In this document: piece by piece, positions 8,767-19,005 of the stretch
Layout of the letters: every line of letters starts with the position of its first letter
How positions within the stretch are numbered: position 1 is the stretch's first letter
From: Ustilago trichophora
Taxonomy: Eukaryota; Basidiomycota; Ustilaginomycetes; Ustilaginales; Ustilaginaceae
Assembly (NCBI GenBank): GCA_900323505.1
Contig: OOIN01000006.1
Span: forward strand, 372,001-436,000
DNA length: 64,000 nt
Reading direction: 5' to 3'
Program-made: the position numbers and the translations under genes
The notes under the pieces: model-generated
Seen by the model: only the letters and a program-made list of their open reading frames with translations
Databases searched by the model: none
What the model was told of the DNA's origin: nothing

Positions 8767-11700
8767 TCAAACTGGCTTCAAGCCAAGGAGACGCCGTCCG
8801 TTGACGGAGAAGGGCACTACTGCGAGCTGCGAGTTGAAGCAATCCAAGTCAACCACCATCTCCTCCCCATAGTCGCCTCTGTTGTCCACCGCGAGACGAA
8901 TTCCAAGGCATCGTAGGAGATCTCGACTCGGATGACGGCCCCCAAGCGCGTCAAGAGCCACCTCCGTAAGTAAGCGAACATGCATGAACGTCTGAGCAGA
9001 GACGTCGAGCGCAGTCGTGGAGAGACGAATGGCCTTGGTGAAGATCCAGAGAATCTTCACTGGCCGCAGCACACCGTCGACGGACACGAGAACCCAGCAA
9101 TTGCGTCGATTGTCGTGACCACCTTGTCCCACCCCACCGACCTTGACAACACCCACGCTTCTATCCATGGTCGCAGTGCGGATGAAGTCGGCACAAGTGT
9201 TGAGGCAAGCCACGCTATTCGGAGCCATTGTATCCCAGTAAGGAGTGTGGCGTGGCGTGGCAGTGTTGATAGACTGGGCGGTGGTGGTGGTGGTGGTGGC
9301 GTCAGCAGTGGCGTTGGGGGTGGTGTTAGGGGCGGCAGGTGAGCTTGCAGAGGCCTCGGCACGGCGATTGAGGTGGTCTAGAAGAAGACCAAATGTTGAG
9401 TTGTCGAGCTTGTTCTTCTTCAGATGAGTATCCAAAGAAGACAAGTTGGAGGGATAATTGCCCTCAATCGACTGCAGAAGCCTGGTGTTGAAGAAGGGAA
9501 CGCTACTTGTAGAAAGTAAGCGCCTCAGCTCAGATCTCTGCGCGCTGTTGCGCATGATTGTCGCTTCGAGCATCCCACCTTTGTGCCTGCTTGTGGGAAC
9601 TTGGCCCATAAGGCCGTTGAAGCGTTCAAATGGTAGCGAGGAATAGTGCCGTGGCGATCCAAAACGTCATATGAAGTCTGGAAGGTGGGTAACGTTATGG
9701 TTGTTAAACGTTAGCCAGCCCGGTCCCAGAAGCTGGCTCTGACTGTGGTTGTATTTGTTGATGTAGTCGCCGAGCTTATCGACTTCGTCACCGTCAAGAT
9801 CGCCACTGATGAGCTCTACGATGCTGCAGAGCAGCATCGCTGACCGGAACACGTTCCTTACACGCTTCTGTCCGGCAAGAAGCGGTCGATTGGTGGCATT
9901 GTCCGCAGCTTGAGGCCCAGCGGTGCCCTCGTCGGCGTCGATGTCTAGAGTGACATCGACGCTTGTACTTGGGACCGCCTGGTCTGGGTCTCTGCGCATG
10001 GTCAGCGAGAAGGTGAGCTCCTCGTCGTCGTCGCCACAGAGAGAAGTGCTCCAGAGTTGCATAAGGATGAAGGGAAGCAACACTCGGAAGAGCACCTCCC
10101 ACTGCTCTGCGGTCGGATTGCCGCCGCTCTTGCTGCCAATCTGCCTATTTGGACCGTAGATATTGGTCGGGAGCAAGGCGTTCGCAATGACAGACTGCGC
10201 TTTGGGCAATCGCTTCCCAATCTCGTTGCAATGCTCAATCAGGAAGCGATGCCAAAAGCGTTTGCACAAGCCGAGGTGTACGGCGTGCATGATGTCTGGT
10301 GGGCAGCTATCGACGGCATTGAAGTAGGGTAGCCTGTCGATAGCCACCGGTCGAAAGCCTGCCGCCGTCCTTACTTCTGTGGTCCTGCGACGCATCCTAC
10401 TGATCAGGCTACCGCCTTCCTCTTCCTGATCCGTGAGGCCGAGCTTTTCGCCTTGCTTAGGGCAGTAGGCGCAAATGGTGCCCTTACGGTATTTGAGGGC
10501 AAACCCGGCAACTTTTGCCTGGGCAGGTGTGTCGGCAACAACCATGTTGAGGCGTGCCTTGACAAGCTCGCCTTGGACCGGATGACCAAAGGTCTTGAGG
10601 ACCTTGCCGCGAAGATCGAAGTCCAGAAGCTCGTCAACGATGAGGTCGAGAAACTTCTGCAGCCTTGTCGCCGACGACTCTTTAGGACCAGGCAGCAAGC
10701 CAACAAGGTGGATGCCAAGGCAGCGCCGGTCATGAGTGGTGAGTCGGGCAGGCAGATTGTCGATCCTCAGCAGTATTGCTCCCGTCGAATGCCATTCATG
10801 GAACTTGCCCTTCTGTGGACCAAACCAGTCAACCAAAAGCGTGACCTTGAGGTTCAGTCCAGCTGCGACAAATGGAGCATGCTCGTGGTGGCATCGACAT
10901 CGGCATTCCTCTGCACCGCTATCGCAGTCTTCCAGCCAGGCTGGCCCGGTGATAATCTCACCGTAGCGCCGCCGATGAGCCGAGGTCCCACGGTTGTGTG
11001 TGGAGCCAGTTCGACGATGAGTCGTGGTGGCAGCGCTGGTAGAGTCGGAAGGGGCAGACGTGGGAGCTGATGCTTCTTCAAGCACGACCATCCAGTCCTT
11101 CAATGAGTTGTAGTACTTGGGATCCATCAGCACGTCGGAGAAGATAGATTCCAACGTGTGATGGCAGTACAGCTGAGTTGGACGGTGGGTTTGCTCGTGC
11201 AGAAGCTGAGCACCGCAAGCGCATTGGATGGATGGAGGCCTAGGAAGATCAGTGCCATTCCACAGCGTCAGCTCACCGCAATGCGGACAGACAAGGTACT
11301 GTTCGAAGTCACTGTGCATGCCAAGCCGTTGTCGCACTGATGCAGGAGTTACGAGCATCGATAGCGGCGGTGGAGGTAGTGGCAGAGGCAGCAGCTGCGA
11401 TGACGACAAACGTTCCCTTTGTCGATCCAGAGAGCTAGGCCCAAAGCAACCAGAGCTTTGAGATGGAGGACATGACTGGGACAATGAATCTTCAGCTCTG
11501 TGCACTGAAGCTGGTGGCGGTGGCGAGGGCTGGGACGGTGACTGAGGAGGCGGCGGGCAAGGAGGGGTAGGGCAAGTCAGAGAATTGGCATCGACAGCAA
11601 AGGCGCAAAAGCGACTCAAGACATGCAACACAAAAGTGAGATACAGTGTCGCCATCGTGTTTGAGAGTCCGTGGAACGTCATGAGGTACATGACGAAGAT

Positions 11701-12390
11701 GTAGTTGACCATCGCAAATTGGCCACGCTGCTGCTGCAGTGGGTCAACGATGGTCTCTTCCACGGACTCGATGGCGTGGTCGGGTTGTCCTGCGTTTGAA
11801 TCGAGTAACAGAGCACGCACAAGCGAGAAACGACTGGCCTGCGAAGTGACAGATAGATTGTCGTCTTCGATGGAGGCAGAGGCAGTGTCTGTGGCGTTAA
11901 ATGCGTCTGCTTCGTCGATACTTGCAAAGTCTGTGTTGTCGAGGCTGCTCACGGCGTCAGGCAAGTCTGGAAATGGAGGCAGAGCGTCACTGATGTCAGC
12001 GTCACTTTCTTTGGCCTCCTGATCCGTATCGCCACCGTCGGAGGAGTAAGCAACCAGCGCATTGTCAGTGTCGGCTTTGGCAAATGGGGGATTGCCTAGG
12101 CGCCGCCTCTTCCATTGCTCCCCTTGAGCGTCAGGCTCTGATTGAGCGAGTTCAGCCGGAGAAGGGAGGAGAGAGATGGGCGAGGATGGTGACGTTGAGG
12201 TTGCTGCTGCTGTTGCTGGATGAGCTCGAGACACAACTGCCCAAGAGGCCATGCTCGCTGTGCGACGTTGTGCTTTGGTTTGATGCCACCGCCATTGCTC
12301 ATACGTGACGACTCTGCCATCCTCGCCACAGTCGTGACACTTGCAGAGTCTGGGCTTGTGGCCCAACCTGCTAGGTGAAACATTGACCAT
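8767..12390 (-). pseudogene. Tnp2-family CACTA transposase, broken by one in-frame TGA
   Basis: DNA transposase of the En/Spm (CACTA) class. The start at 12390 (MVNVSPSRLGHKPRLCKCHDCG) gives a Cys-rich N-terminal motif; the frame further upstream begins only at TTG. Features in order: acidic/Ser-rich N-terminus, a CPHCGELTLW zinc-ribbon-like segment, VTLLVDWFGPQKGK, HLVGLLPGPKE (the LPGP motif of the family), FDLRGKVLKTFGHP, CAYCPKQG, then FNAVDSCPPDIMHAVHLGLC. The C-terminal TFNNHNVTHLPDFI is followed by TGA (9667-9669). The same frame then continues without any indel as RFGSPRHYSSLPFERFNGL and on through HKGGMLEATIMR to a stop at 8767, about 1206 sense codons in all. Relatives carry Arg-rich DFIRRFG-like sequence here, so CGA to TGA is the likely lesion. 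Confidence 0.75.
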
Positions 12391-13502
12391 GGCAGAGGGG
12401 TTTAGGACGGCGAGAGAGTCGAAGAGCTTGTTTTGGTGAGGGGTGGCAGCAATAGCGGACAGACAGCAACAACGAATACACGGCGAGGTGCCTATGAAGG
12501 CTTCCACCAAGCAATCGGAGGATTCGCAACAACGTGACTGGACGAGAGCAAAGGCACCGAGGTAAGGAAACAAGAGAATGATCATTAACCCTGTGCTGCC
12601 GTCGACGGTCAATCAACGCCGTTGGTCGTCCAACAAAGCTGTTAACTGGCGGAGGAGCGGGGGAGGGAGGGGGGAAGGGGGGGGAAGGGGGAAAGTCGAG
12701 TTTCGGGGCTTGAACCCTAGGTCGTGCTGCCGCCAAAACAAAACCAAGCCAGAGAGCGACCAACTCTCCTGGCGGCGGGGCCCCGGCGGATTGGGGTTGT
12801 CGGTCTACGACCAGGACATGCACCTGCCAATCGTAGATGTCTTTAACGTCCGGGATTAAATCGGACGGTGGCTGTTGAGGGGGGGCATGAGGCCTGATTT
12901 GCCTCAAGGGAGCCACAGCTGCACTTGTGCAGCAAACAGGAAGTGATTGAAGATATTGCGAGGGAAAGGAGAGGGAACTGGTTGGATGGCGAGGAGTGGA
13001 TGACCAGCAAGTCCAAAGACGGGAGGAGAGGTTGGATAATCTTGAGCGTTGATGAAGTTGAGCGACTGGTTGACAATCAACCTTAAGCGTTGATCAAGTG
13101 AGTGACTAGTTGAGACGGCGAGACCTGTTGGACTGTCGAGCGAGGCATGCGCGCCTGTGGCTGAATTTGAGATGGTTCTGTATCGTGAGACAGGTTGGAG
13201 AGAGGCGCTGGGGTAAAGTTCTGGCTGCGAGCCTGTTATGGCCGGCTCGAAACGGCAAAGAAGGAGAAAAGGGGTCAAACGGTGATGGTGATGGTGGTTG
13301 AGGAGGTCGGTGAAGGTGATGATGAGCTTGGTCGAAAACAGATTTGGCTAAGTCAAAATTAAAAAGATTGCTGCGCATTGTTAGATTAGCATTATGTAAT
13401 CATTACACGCCTACTGGCCTGACCAATCTCCGCAACAAAGCGCTATAGCCTCAGCCACGATTCATCTTCACAACCATCAGGCCTCTTTCCTTCAATTTGA
13501 CA
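12391..13502. other. Transposon internal spacer
   Basis: Lies between the transposase and the second element ORF, so probably the transposase promoter. It contains a purine/G-rich tract (12651-12694) and related GTTGA-rich short repeats around 13045-13110. No gene supported: the frames here open at TTG/GTG or are Gly/Arg/Ser-rich by-products of the G-tract. Confidence 0.5.
12651..12694 (+). repeat. G-rich purine tract
   Basis: Runs of 4-8 G separated by single or double A (GGGGGAGGGAGGGGGGAAGG and on). It satisfies the simple four-G-run pattern for G-quadruplex formation on the plus strand. It lies about 260 bp upstream of the transposase ATG. Confidence 0.7.
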
Positions 13503-13622
13503 ATGGATCAGGCTTTCTTTCTTTGGCTCGACGCTGGACACCTCCAAATACGGCTCGAACAAGACACATACTGGGCGCAACTTGAGCAAATTCGATTCAC
13601 AGATGCGATCACTTCAAAGTAA
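13503..13622 (+). CDS. Possible 39-aa ORF or first exon, doubtful
   Basis: ATG in a CAATTTGACA context opens MDQAFFLWLDAGHLQIRLEQ and runs 39 codons to a TAA that overlaps a GTAAGT donor-like site (13619-13624). The peptide has a protein-like composition, unlike the shadow frames around it. A TTTTGCAG follows 33 bp after the donor, too near for a normal intron. Downstream DNA is antisense to the ORF at 13658-15469. It may be a fragment of a gene or a minor transposon product. Confidence 0.25.
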   Translation: MDQAFFLWLDAGHLQIRLEQDTYWAQLEQIRFTDAITSK

Positions 13623-13657
13623 GTACATTGACTAGGGTTGTGATTTTGCAGGAGGTA

Positions 13658-15469
13658 TTAGGGACAACGACGACGGCCTCGGGGTGGATGGCTGCTGGGA
13701 CCAGCCTCGGCGAAGTGTTCTTTGCCACGTCCCGAGTGCACAACATTGTCGTCGTCAGATTCATGGTGGTCAGCTTCGCCCTCGCTTGGATCGCGGTCTT
13801 GGGTCCCAAGGAAGAGGTTGGAGTCTTCGCTTTGGGACAAGACGCGATGGACAGGATAGGGCGGGTGCTGGCCCCACTGCTCTGCATCGTGGATGGTCGA
13901 GCTGCTGGGTCCGGGAAGGATCGTGTTGTGCGAGACCTCCTGGACGGCTGATGGAAACAGTCTCAAAAACTCGAGGCTGACCATCCAGCGTTCGATGGAG
14001 CTTGGCAACGGCTCGACTTGGGATTCGAGAGGGGGATAGCTTACGGGGGAGGATCCGAGTCTTTGCCTTACCTGGCTGGATGGTAGAACTTGCGCTAACG
14101 CCATCGCTTCCCTCCTCTTGTCTGTCTCTTCCAGGGCCTCGTGCAATTCCAGCGATCTCCAGCAGGGAATTGTTTTTCGCATCGCTCCAGTGCGACTTGC
14201 GCCACCACCGACACCACTGCCACCGCTCACATCACCGACACCGCTTGCACCACCGCCATGACCTGCAAGACGATTAGTAAGTTCTTGGCTCGACTCGTTT
14301 GGTTCCGTTTCGGTCTCGTTGCTCGTTGGATTGGTGGTTCCGTTGTCTGCCGCATCAGCTGCCTCAGCGTCAGTTAATCCCGCACTAGCCGCCTCTGGGA
14401 TGGCGAAGTTGGTGCGGTGGTACTGACGCCACAGAGCTTCATCACGAGTCAGGACAGCAGTGCGTTTGTCGCACTTCTTCTTGACTCGATTGATTCTCCT
14501 TTGGCGGGCATCTCTTGCAAGTTTGCGGTCGGGATCGCTGGCGTCGCGTTGCTGCGTGCGCCAATCCTTCATCATCTGTTGAAGGGAGGCGAGGCAGACT
14601 TGAACAGCGGTGTCGGGATGCCCCTCATCGCCGTCTTGACGCAGGTCTTCGATTCGTTTTTGGAAAGATGGATCTTGGCGTGCCAGGTCGGAGATGATGT
14701 CGGTGACGAGCCCAGTATAGGCTGTTGCCGACTTTGACCAGTCAATTCGAAGCACTGGAGCGCCATAGAGGGCAAGGGGACTCGATTCGAATGGCGGCAA
14801 TGGGTCTTTCTGCCCAAGGCCCATTTGCTTTCGAAGCTCTCTCCGAAAGGGTCCTTGTAGCTCCTTATTCAGCTTGATGCCTCCTCCGCCCTTGCGCTGC
14901 GGATGGAGGGGAGGCAACGATGGCTTGTTGGCGTTGGCGGCAAGCGTGCTAGCTGGGCTAATGCGCTTTAGCAGTGCATCTTGCCAGTGCAGGGTCTGCA
15001 CGATGGTGTGCCGGTCGGCCTGGCTCTCGGCAAGCTTCGTCTCCAGTGTGCTGACTTGTTCTTGGAGACGGCGGAGCTGTTGGTGGACTTGGCTGTTGGA
15101 TACGCCTGTCGGTCTGTCAGCTGTGTTGTTCTGACTGTTCTCAGCCAAAGGATGCGTGCCATTGTTCTCGGCCAGAGGTTGCGCGCCAGAGTCAACAGCA
15201 GGGAAAGGAGGAGCTCTCGAAGCAATCTCGGGCAGCGACTCAAAGAATGCTGTTGCCTCTTGAAAGTCTTGCTCGACGACAACCATTGACTCCGAAGTGC
15301 AAGCAACAGGTGAATTGGCCTCGATCGAGCTCAAAGGCGAGCTGTCCGGCGGGTCGTTTGGCAGCTCGATGTTGGCCCTTGGTTGCTTTGGCGCCCTGGA
15401 TATGGCTTGTTGGTTGTCGTTCGCTCCTCTCCCTCTCCGTGTTGATTTTCGGACTCTTTTTGGCGGCAT
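13658..15469 (-). CDS. Second transposon ORF, coiled-coil/DNA-binding-like, 603 aa
   Basis: Intact ORF from MPPKRVRKSTRRGRG, a basic AT-hook-like N-terminus, to RGRRRCP. Residues about 120-165 (QVHQQLRRLQEQVSTLETKL) form a predicted coiled coil. A region around 190-330 is compact and charged (KLNKELQGPFRRELRKQMGL; DWSKSATAYTGLVTDIISDL) and includes a basic stretch, RDARQRRINRVKKKCDKRT. A Gly/Ser/Asn-rich linker and an acidic C-terminus follow. Same strand as, and 1.3 kb upstream of, the transposase. I infer a TnpA-like accessory or regulatory protein of the element; no conserved domain is recognised. A captured or independent host gene is the alternative. Confidence 0.5.
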   Translation of the reverse strand: MPPKRVRKSTRRGRGANDNQQAISRAPKQPRANIELPNDPPDSSPLSSIEANSPVACTSESMVVVEQDFQEATAFFESLPEIASRAPPFPAVDSGAQPLAENNGTHPLAENSQNNTADRPTGVSNSQVHQQLRRLQEQVSTLETKLAESQADRHTIVQTLHWQDALLKRISPASTLAANANKPSLPPLHPQRKGGGGIKLNKELQGPFRRELRKQMGLGQKDPLPPFESSPLALYGAPVLRIDWSKSATAYTGLVTDIISDLARQDPSFQKRIEDLRQDGDEGHPDTAVQVCLASLQQMMKDWRTQQRDASDPDRKLARDARQRRINRVKKKCDKRTAVLTRDEALWRQYHRTNFAIPEAASAGLTDAEAADAADNGTTNPTSNETETEPNESSQELTNRLAGHGGGASGVGDVSGGSGVGGGASRTGAMRKTIPCWRSLELHEALEETDKRREAMALAQVLPSSQVRQRLGSSPVSYPPLESQVEPLPSSIERWMVSLEFLRLFPSAVQEVSHNTILPGPSSSTIHDAEQWGQHPPYPVHRVLSQSEDSNLFLGTQDRDPSEGEADHHESDDDNVVHSGRGKEHFAEAGPSSHPPRGRRRCP

Positions 15470-16866
15470 CAGGACAGACGGTTTGGTTTGGAATGTTCCG
15501 TTTGCATGGATTGATGGTCACAAGAGAGGATGGTTTGGCATCGCTCGAACATACACACTCGTGTCTGCCGGCATCCAAACTTGTCGACCGGGACTTCAAG
15601 CAGGCAGATGGCCACTCTAGATGGTCTCAAGCAGCTCAGGTGGCTCGTTTGGCTATTATCCACGGCGTTGAGGCGCTGAAACTGCATAGCTTGCTCAGTC
15701 TTGACCGATACGAGCCTCATACTGACTCAAACTCACTCTTTTGCTCGCCATCAGCGCTTCCACCACCATCTCAAACTTTGCTTCGAGGCCAGCGACTAGC
15801 CAGATGACTCATCCTCGATCTCGACGGTGTCAGCAGGCAGGATGTGCAGGCACTGTGGCAGTGTCTGCTCCAACTCGCGGGACTCCAACTCGCGGGACTC
15901 CAACTCGCGGGACTCCAACTCGCGGGAGAGGGGCCCAAGCGCGCTCAGTACTTAACCTGCGCGCATGTGCAAATTTCTCTTTCTTCCCGACTCCATCCAT
16001 CCATCCGCTCACAACCTTGCCACCCCATCCATCCGCCCATTTTCACGGCCTCCCCTCACCATTAGTCGTAAGTGCTGGTCTCGAGTTCGAAGTTGCTGTT
16101 GTTGCGTCTTGCTACTTTGCAGTAGATCCGCTAAACATCTCTTTCTGTATGTCTTTCCCACAGCGAGGAGAGGGTATTTGCCATCACAGGCCATGCTTTC
16201 TCTTCGAGCACCAACTTCCTCAGGACTGCCGCCAAGGCTCTTCTCGCCCGTGGCTATGCCACCACCGTCGCCGAGAAGGCTGCCACTTTCGATCGACAGC
16301 TCTCTCTGTTCTTTTGTTGAGGTATTCAGCATTTCCATCCACTGTTCGCGTCTCGTCAAAGGCATCCTGGCACACAAGCGCAGCGTGCAAAATCAGCATC
16401 TCTCAACCACCACAACGACCTATTCGTCCTTTTGCTGATCCTGCTGTTGCTGCTGTTGCCGACGCCTCCGCTGCAATCTACATCTGTTCCTCCCTTCGAC
16501 AAAGCATCAGGATCTTGCTCTGCTCCACCGCGATTCGTATCTTGAGTCGAGATTTTTCGGTCACACATCAGAGTTGATCAGCACCTTGGAGCATCCGTGT
16601 CTTCGGCTTTCTACAAGGAGACAGTCCTATGACGACTCAACCGTTTGGAACATCCGAATCTCTCTGATCCGCATCGATCCATCTTGAACTGCGTTGTCAT
16701 CCACATTCCATCGACTTGCCCAAATCCGACACAAGACTCAGCCGATTCGCTTCCCGAGGCGCACACTTCGACACTCTGGGATCAGTATCTCGACGCAATT
16801 CCCATTTCGAATCGAATCGACTCGGCACGTTCCTACTGACCTTGCAACAGGTCCGTTCAGGAGGAT
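15470..16866 (+). other. NST1 upstream region with possible 5'UTR introns
   Basis: Between the transposon ORF and NST1. It holds a 15-bp tandem repeat (15868-15927), CATCCATC-rich leader-like sequence (about 16000-16040) and splice-like signals: GTAAGT at 16068 with TTTCCCACAG ending at 16164, and CTACTGACCTTGCAACAG ending at 16850, which looks like a 5'UTR intron end 16 bp before the NST1 ATG. ORFs in this stretch are not convincing. Confidence 0.45.
15868..15927. repeat. 15-bp tandem repeat x4 (CTCCAACTCGCGGGA)
   Basis: Four perfect copies at 15868, 15883, 15898 and 15913, followed by GAGGGGCCC. They sit about 400 bp upstream (in transposon orientation) of the second element ORF, and may be subterminal to the transposon or belong to NST1 leader DNA. 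Confidence 0.9.
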
Positions 16867-18804
16867 ATGGCCAAGTCAAAGCTGCCTCGCTCCACGCCAG
16901 CGGCGCGCGGTGCAGCTGTTGCCCCACCCAAGCTGGCCAACGCTGCTCAGCACCAACATCCTTCTCAGCCGTCCACACCAGCTCCCATGCAGCACCCCAA
17001 GCAACCCGTCGCCGGCGCATCTACGCCGCCACGATCAGTCTCCCCCGTCTCCAATCACAACGCAGACACCGCTGCCCTCTCTTCCGCCAAGAAGAAGAAG
17101 AAGAAGTCCAAATCCAAGGCAAAGGATTCAGACTTTATCGACGATCACGAATACGACCTTCAGTCTGCGGCTGCGCTCGGCCAGCGTCCTCGTTCGCCTG
17201 CTTCGCTTGCGGCCAGGGCACAGGCACAGGCTCAGCTCTTGGCAGCAGCAAGCGAACTCTACCGAAGGATCGAGGGCGACGCGCAAGGGATCCCCGATGA
17301 CGATGCCTATTGGACATCGCTCCCTGCGCATCTGAGAACCTTTATTCGCAACGCTTTGCCTCTTGGTCAGTTCCCTCCAGCAGCACAAGCTGCCCTGAAC
17401 GACAATGCAAACGACCCTGCCAACCGTCACGCTTCGACCCAAGCCATGATCGCCGTCGCTCAACAGTTGGAACAGGCCGCGCATGCATCCCAGCGCCATC
17501 TCCAGCAGTATCCGCCCGGCACTCACCCCTACCCGCCACTGCCCTTCGATGCATCTATCTTTGCCAACTTGGCACTGCATCCTGACCAGGCGTTGCCCTT
17601 GCACCCTCACCCAAATGCCGCCAACAGTGCGCACCTTGGTTCGACCAACGGCTCTTACGCACAGTACGCCTCCAGCGCGAACCCGCCTCCCACGCAGCCA
17701 CCCGTCGAGCCACTGCCACCTCCTGTTGTCCTCTACGACAACTTCGACGACGAGATCGATCGATTCGACGACGATGGAGACGACGGCGCTCAGTACTATG
17801 ACGACGGAGAGCTTGAGGAGGACGACGAGGTTCTCGATGCCCAAGGCGGCCTTCTTCGTGCTTGCGAGCGTGTCTGGATGCAGGATGGCGCAGATCACGC
17901 GCATAGAGCCAACGGTATGGCTGTCCATCCGGATGAACTGCGCTCTGCAAGTAAGAACAAAAAGAAGAAGAAGAAGAAGAAGAAAGGTGGCGCTGGAGCC
18001 AGAAATGGACATGGCGATGACGAAGCACACGAGATTGAAGTCGAAGTGCCTCCGCCGCCCAAGCCCGTCCCCAACCACCCGCCTCCCTCAACCAACGTCT
18101 CTTCGGTCGCTCGTAACTCGAATCCACCACCTCCCAGCTCGCGAGCCGCTGGCAAACAGCCAATGACCTTCAACTCAACCGGCAAGACGCCAGCAAGACC
18201 CGCCAACGGCGTTCCACCTTCGTCCAACTCGGGCAAGCGCTCGGTCTCGTCCTTGACCCACGGACAGCAACCCGCAGCTAATCCACCGACCAACAACGCA
18301 AAGATCTGGTCGACCAGCTCGGCAGAGGAGCGCAAACGCATCAAGGAATTCTGGCTCGGTCTCTCAATGAAGGATAGGCAGAAGCTCGTCCAAGTCGAGA
18401 AGGAGACGATCCTCAAGAAGATGAAGGAGCAGCAAAAGTTCCTCTGCAGCTGTGCTGTCTGTAGCCGCAAGCGTTCCGCTATTGAGGAGGAACTGGAAGT
18501 GCTCTGCGATGCCTACTACAACGAGCTTGAAGAGTATGCCAACCATCAACAGCGATGGGCAAGCAGCGGCGGCACGATCCCTCCTCCACCCGGCCCTGGA
18601 CCGTTCCCCGGCAGCGTTGCACTTGACGCCTCTGGCGCTGTTATTGGCGGCGACCCTCTCTCTTGCACAAGGGCGGAACAATGCTCCTTCCTGAGGAAGG
18701 TCAGGATCCGGTGGCCTAAGCTTAGTTTCCGTACGAAAGGTTTCTGCGCACCAACCTTGGGTAAGTTCCCCGAATCCCGAAGCCGCTCACTTCATTGCGC
18801 TTAA
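16867..18804 (+). CDS. NST1: Nst1-family stress-response protein, C-terminally truncated
   Basis: The Nst1 family is a fungal set of proteins linked to salt tolerance in yeast. Recognised from the conserved block at about 485-585: [86 protein letters not shown]. Earlier parts include a Lys-rich run ([15 protein letters not shown], about 77-91), a conserved helix region ([20 protein letters not shown]), an acidic segment ([13 protein letters not shown]) and a second poly-Lys run. Family members continue for several hundred residues with an acidic region and a long charged coiled coil. Here homology stops near 18660, followed by about 45 unrelated codons and a stop. A consensus intron (18761-18814) could instead splice it in frame to the next ORF. 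Confidence 0.75.
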   Translation: MAKSKLPRSTPAARGAAVAPPKLANAAQHQHPSQPSTPAPMQHPKQPVAGASTPPRSVSPVSNHNADTAALSSAKKKKKKSKSKAKDSDFIDDHEYDLQSAAALGQRPRSPASLAARAQAQAQLLAAASELYRRIEGDAQGIPDDDAYWTSLPAHLRTFIRNALPLGQFPPAAQAALNDNANDPANRHASTQAMIAVAQQLEQAAHASQRHLQQYPPGTHPYPPLPFDASIFANLALHPDQALPLHPHPNAANSAHLGSTNGSYAQYASSANPPPTQPPVEPLPPPVVLYDNFDDEIDRFDDDGDDGAQYYDDGELEEDDEVLDAQGGLLRACERVWMQDGADHAHRANGMAVHPDELRSASKNKKKKKKKKKGGAGARNGHGDDEAHEIEVEVPPPPKPVPNHPPPSTNVSSVARNSNPPPPSSRAAGKQPMTFNSTGKTPARPANGVPPSSNSGKRSVSSLTHGQQPAANPPTNNAKIWSTSSAEERKRIKEFWLGLSMKDRQKLVQVEKETILKKMKEQQKFLCSCAVCSRKRSAIEEELEVLCDAYYNELEEYANHQQRWASSGGTIPPPPGPGPFPGSVALDASGAVIGGDPLSCTRAEQCSFLRKVRIRWPKLSFRTKGFCAPTLGKFPESRSRSLHCA

Positions 18805-18814
18805 CTTAACTCAG
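18761..18814 (+). other. Candidate intron joining NST1 to the chromodomain-like ORF
   Basis: GTAAGT at the 5' end, CTTAAC branch-like sequence and CTCAG at the 3' end, 54 bp, typical of this genome. Splicing removes the NST1-frame stop at 18802-18804 and preserves frame (one base, G, before the intron plus TG after it gives GTG) into the frame of 19006-19848. Frame agreement has a one-in-three chance of being accidental, and the 190 bp just after the acceptor read as low-quality protein. Confidence 0.4.
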
Positions 18815-19005
18815 TGCTTTGTACAACTTTGCTCATCACTTCGCTCATCACTTCGTACAACATCATTTGCCCTGAGTATTGTTCAGCGCACTATGGTCAA
18901 CACGCTCATCGCTCAACTCATTCAGCTCGTTCAACCCCCGCTCCAACTCATATCGGTCAACTCGTATCGGTGCTTCGCACGCTGGATCAGCTCATTCCTC
19001 GCATC

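Larger units (their letters stand above)
8352..15930 (-). mobile_element. CACTA-like (Tnp2-type) DNA transposon, boundaries uncertain
   Basis: Inferred from a Tnp2-type transposase frame (8767-12390) and a second ORF transcribed in the same direction upstream (13658-15469). Repeat arrays lie at both sides: a 19-bp unit near 8.4 kb and a 15-bp unit at 15868-15927. I could not find convincing terminal inverted repeats or a 3-bp target duplication by eye, so the ends given are the outermost repeat arrays rather than proven termini. The transposase is disabled by a nonsense codon, so this copy is probably non-autonomous. Confidence 0.5.

Noticed and set aside
12391..12612. Upstream extension of the transposase to 12612
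   Set aside because: The extension opens with TTG; the first ATG consistent with the family's Cys-rich N-terminus is at 12390.
12690..12790. Minus-strand tRNA suggested by a B-box match (GGGTTCAAGCCC)
   Set aside because: No A box at the right distance, no 7-bp acceptor stem and no anticodon arm could be drawn.
7700..16000. Terminal inverted repeats of the CACTA element (CACTG/CACTA-type ends)
   Set aside because: Short CACT/AGTG matches occur near 7770-8000 and 15850, but none pair over more than a few bases or show a 3-bp duplication.
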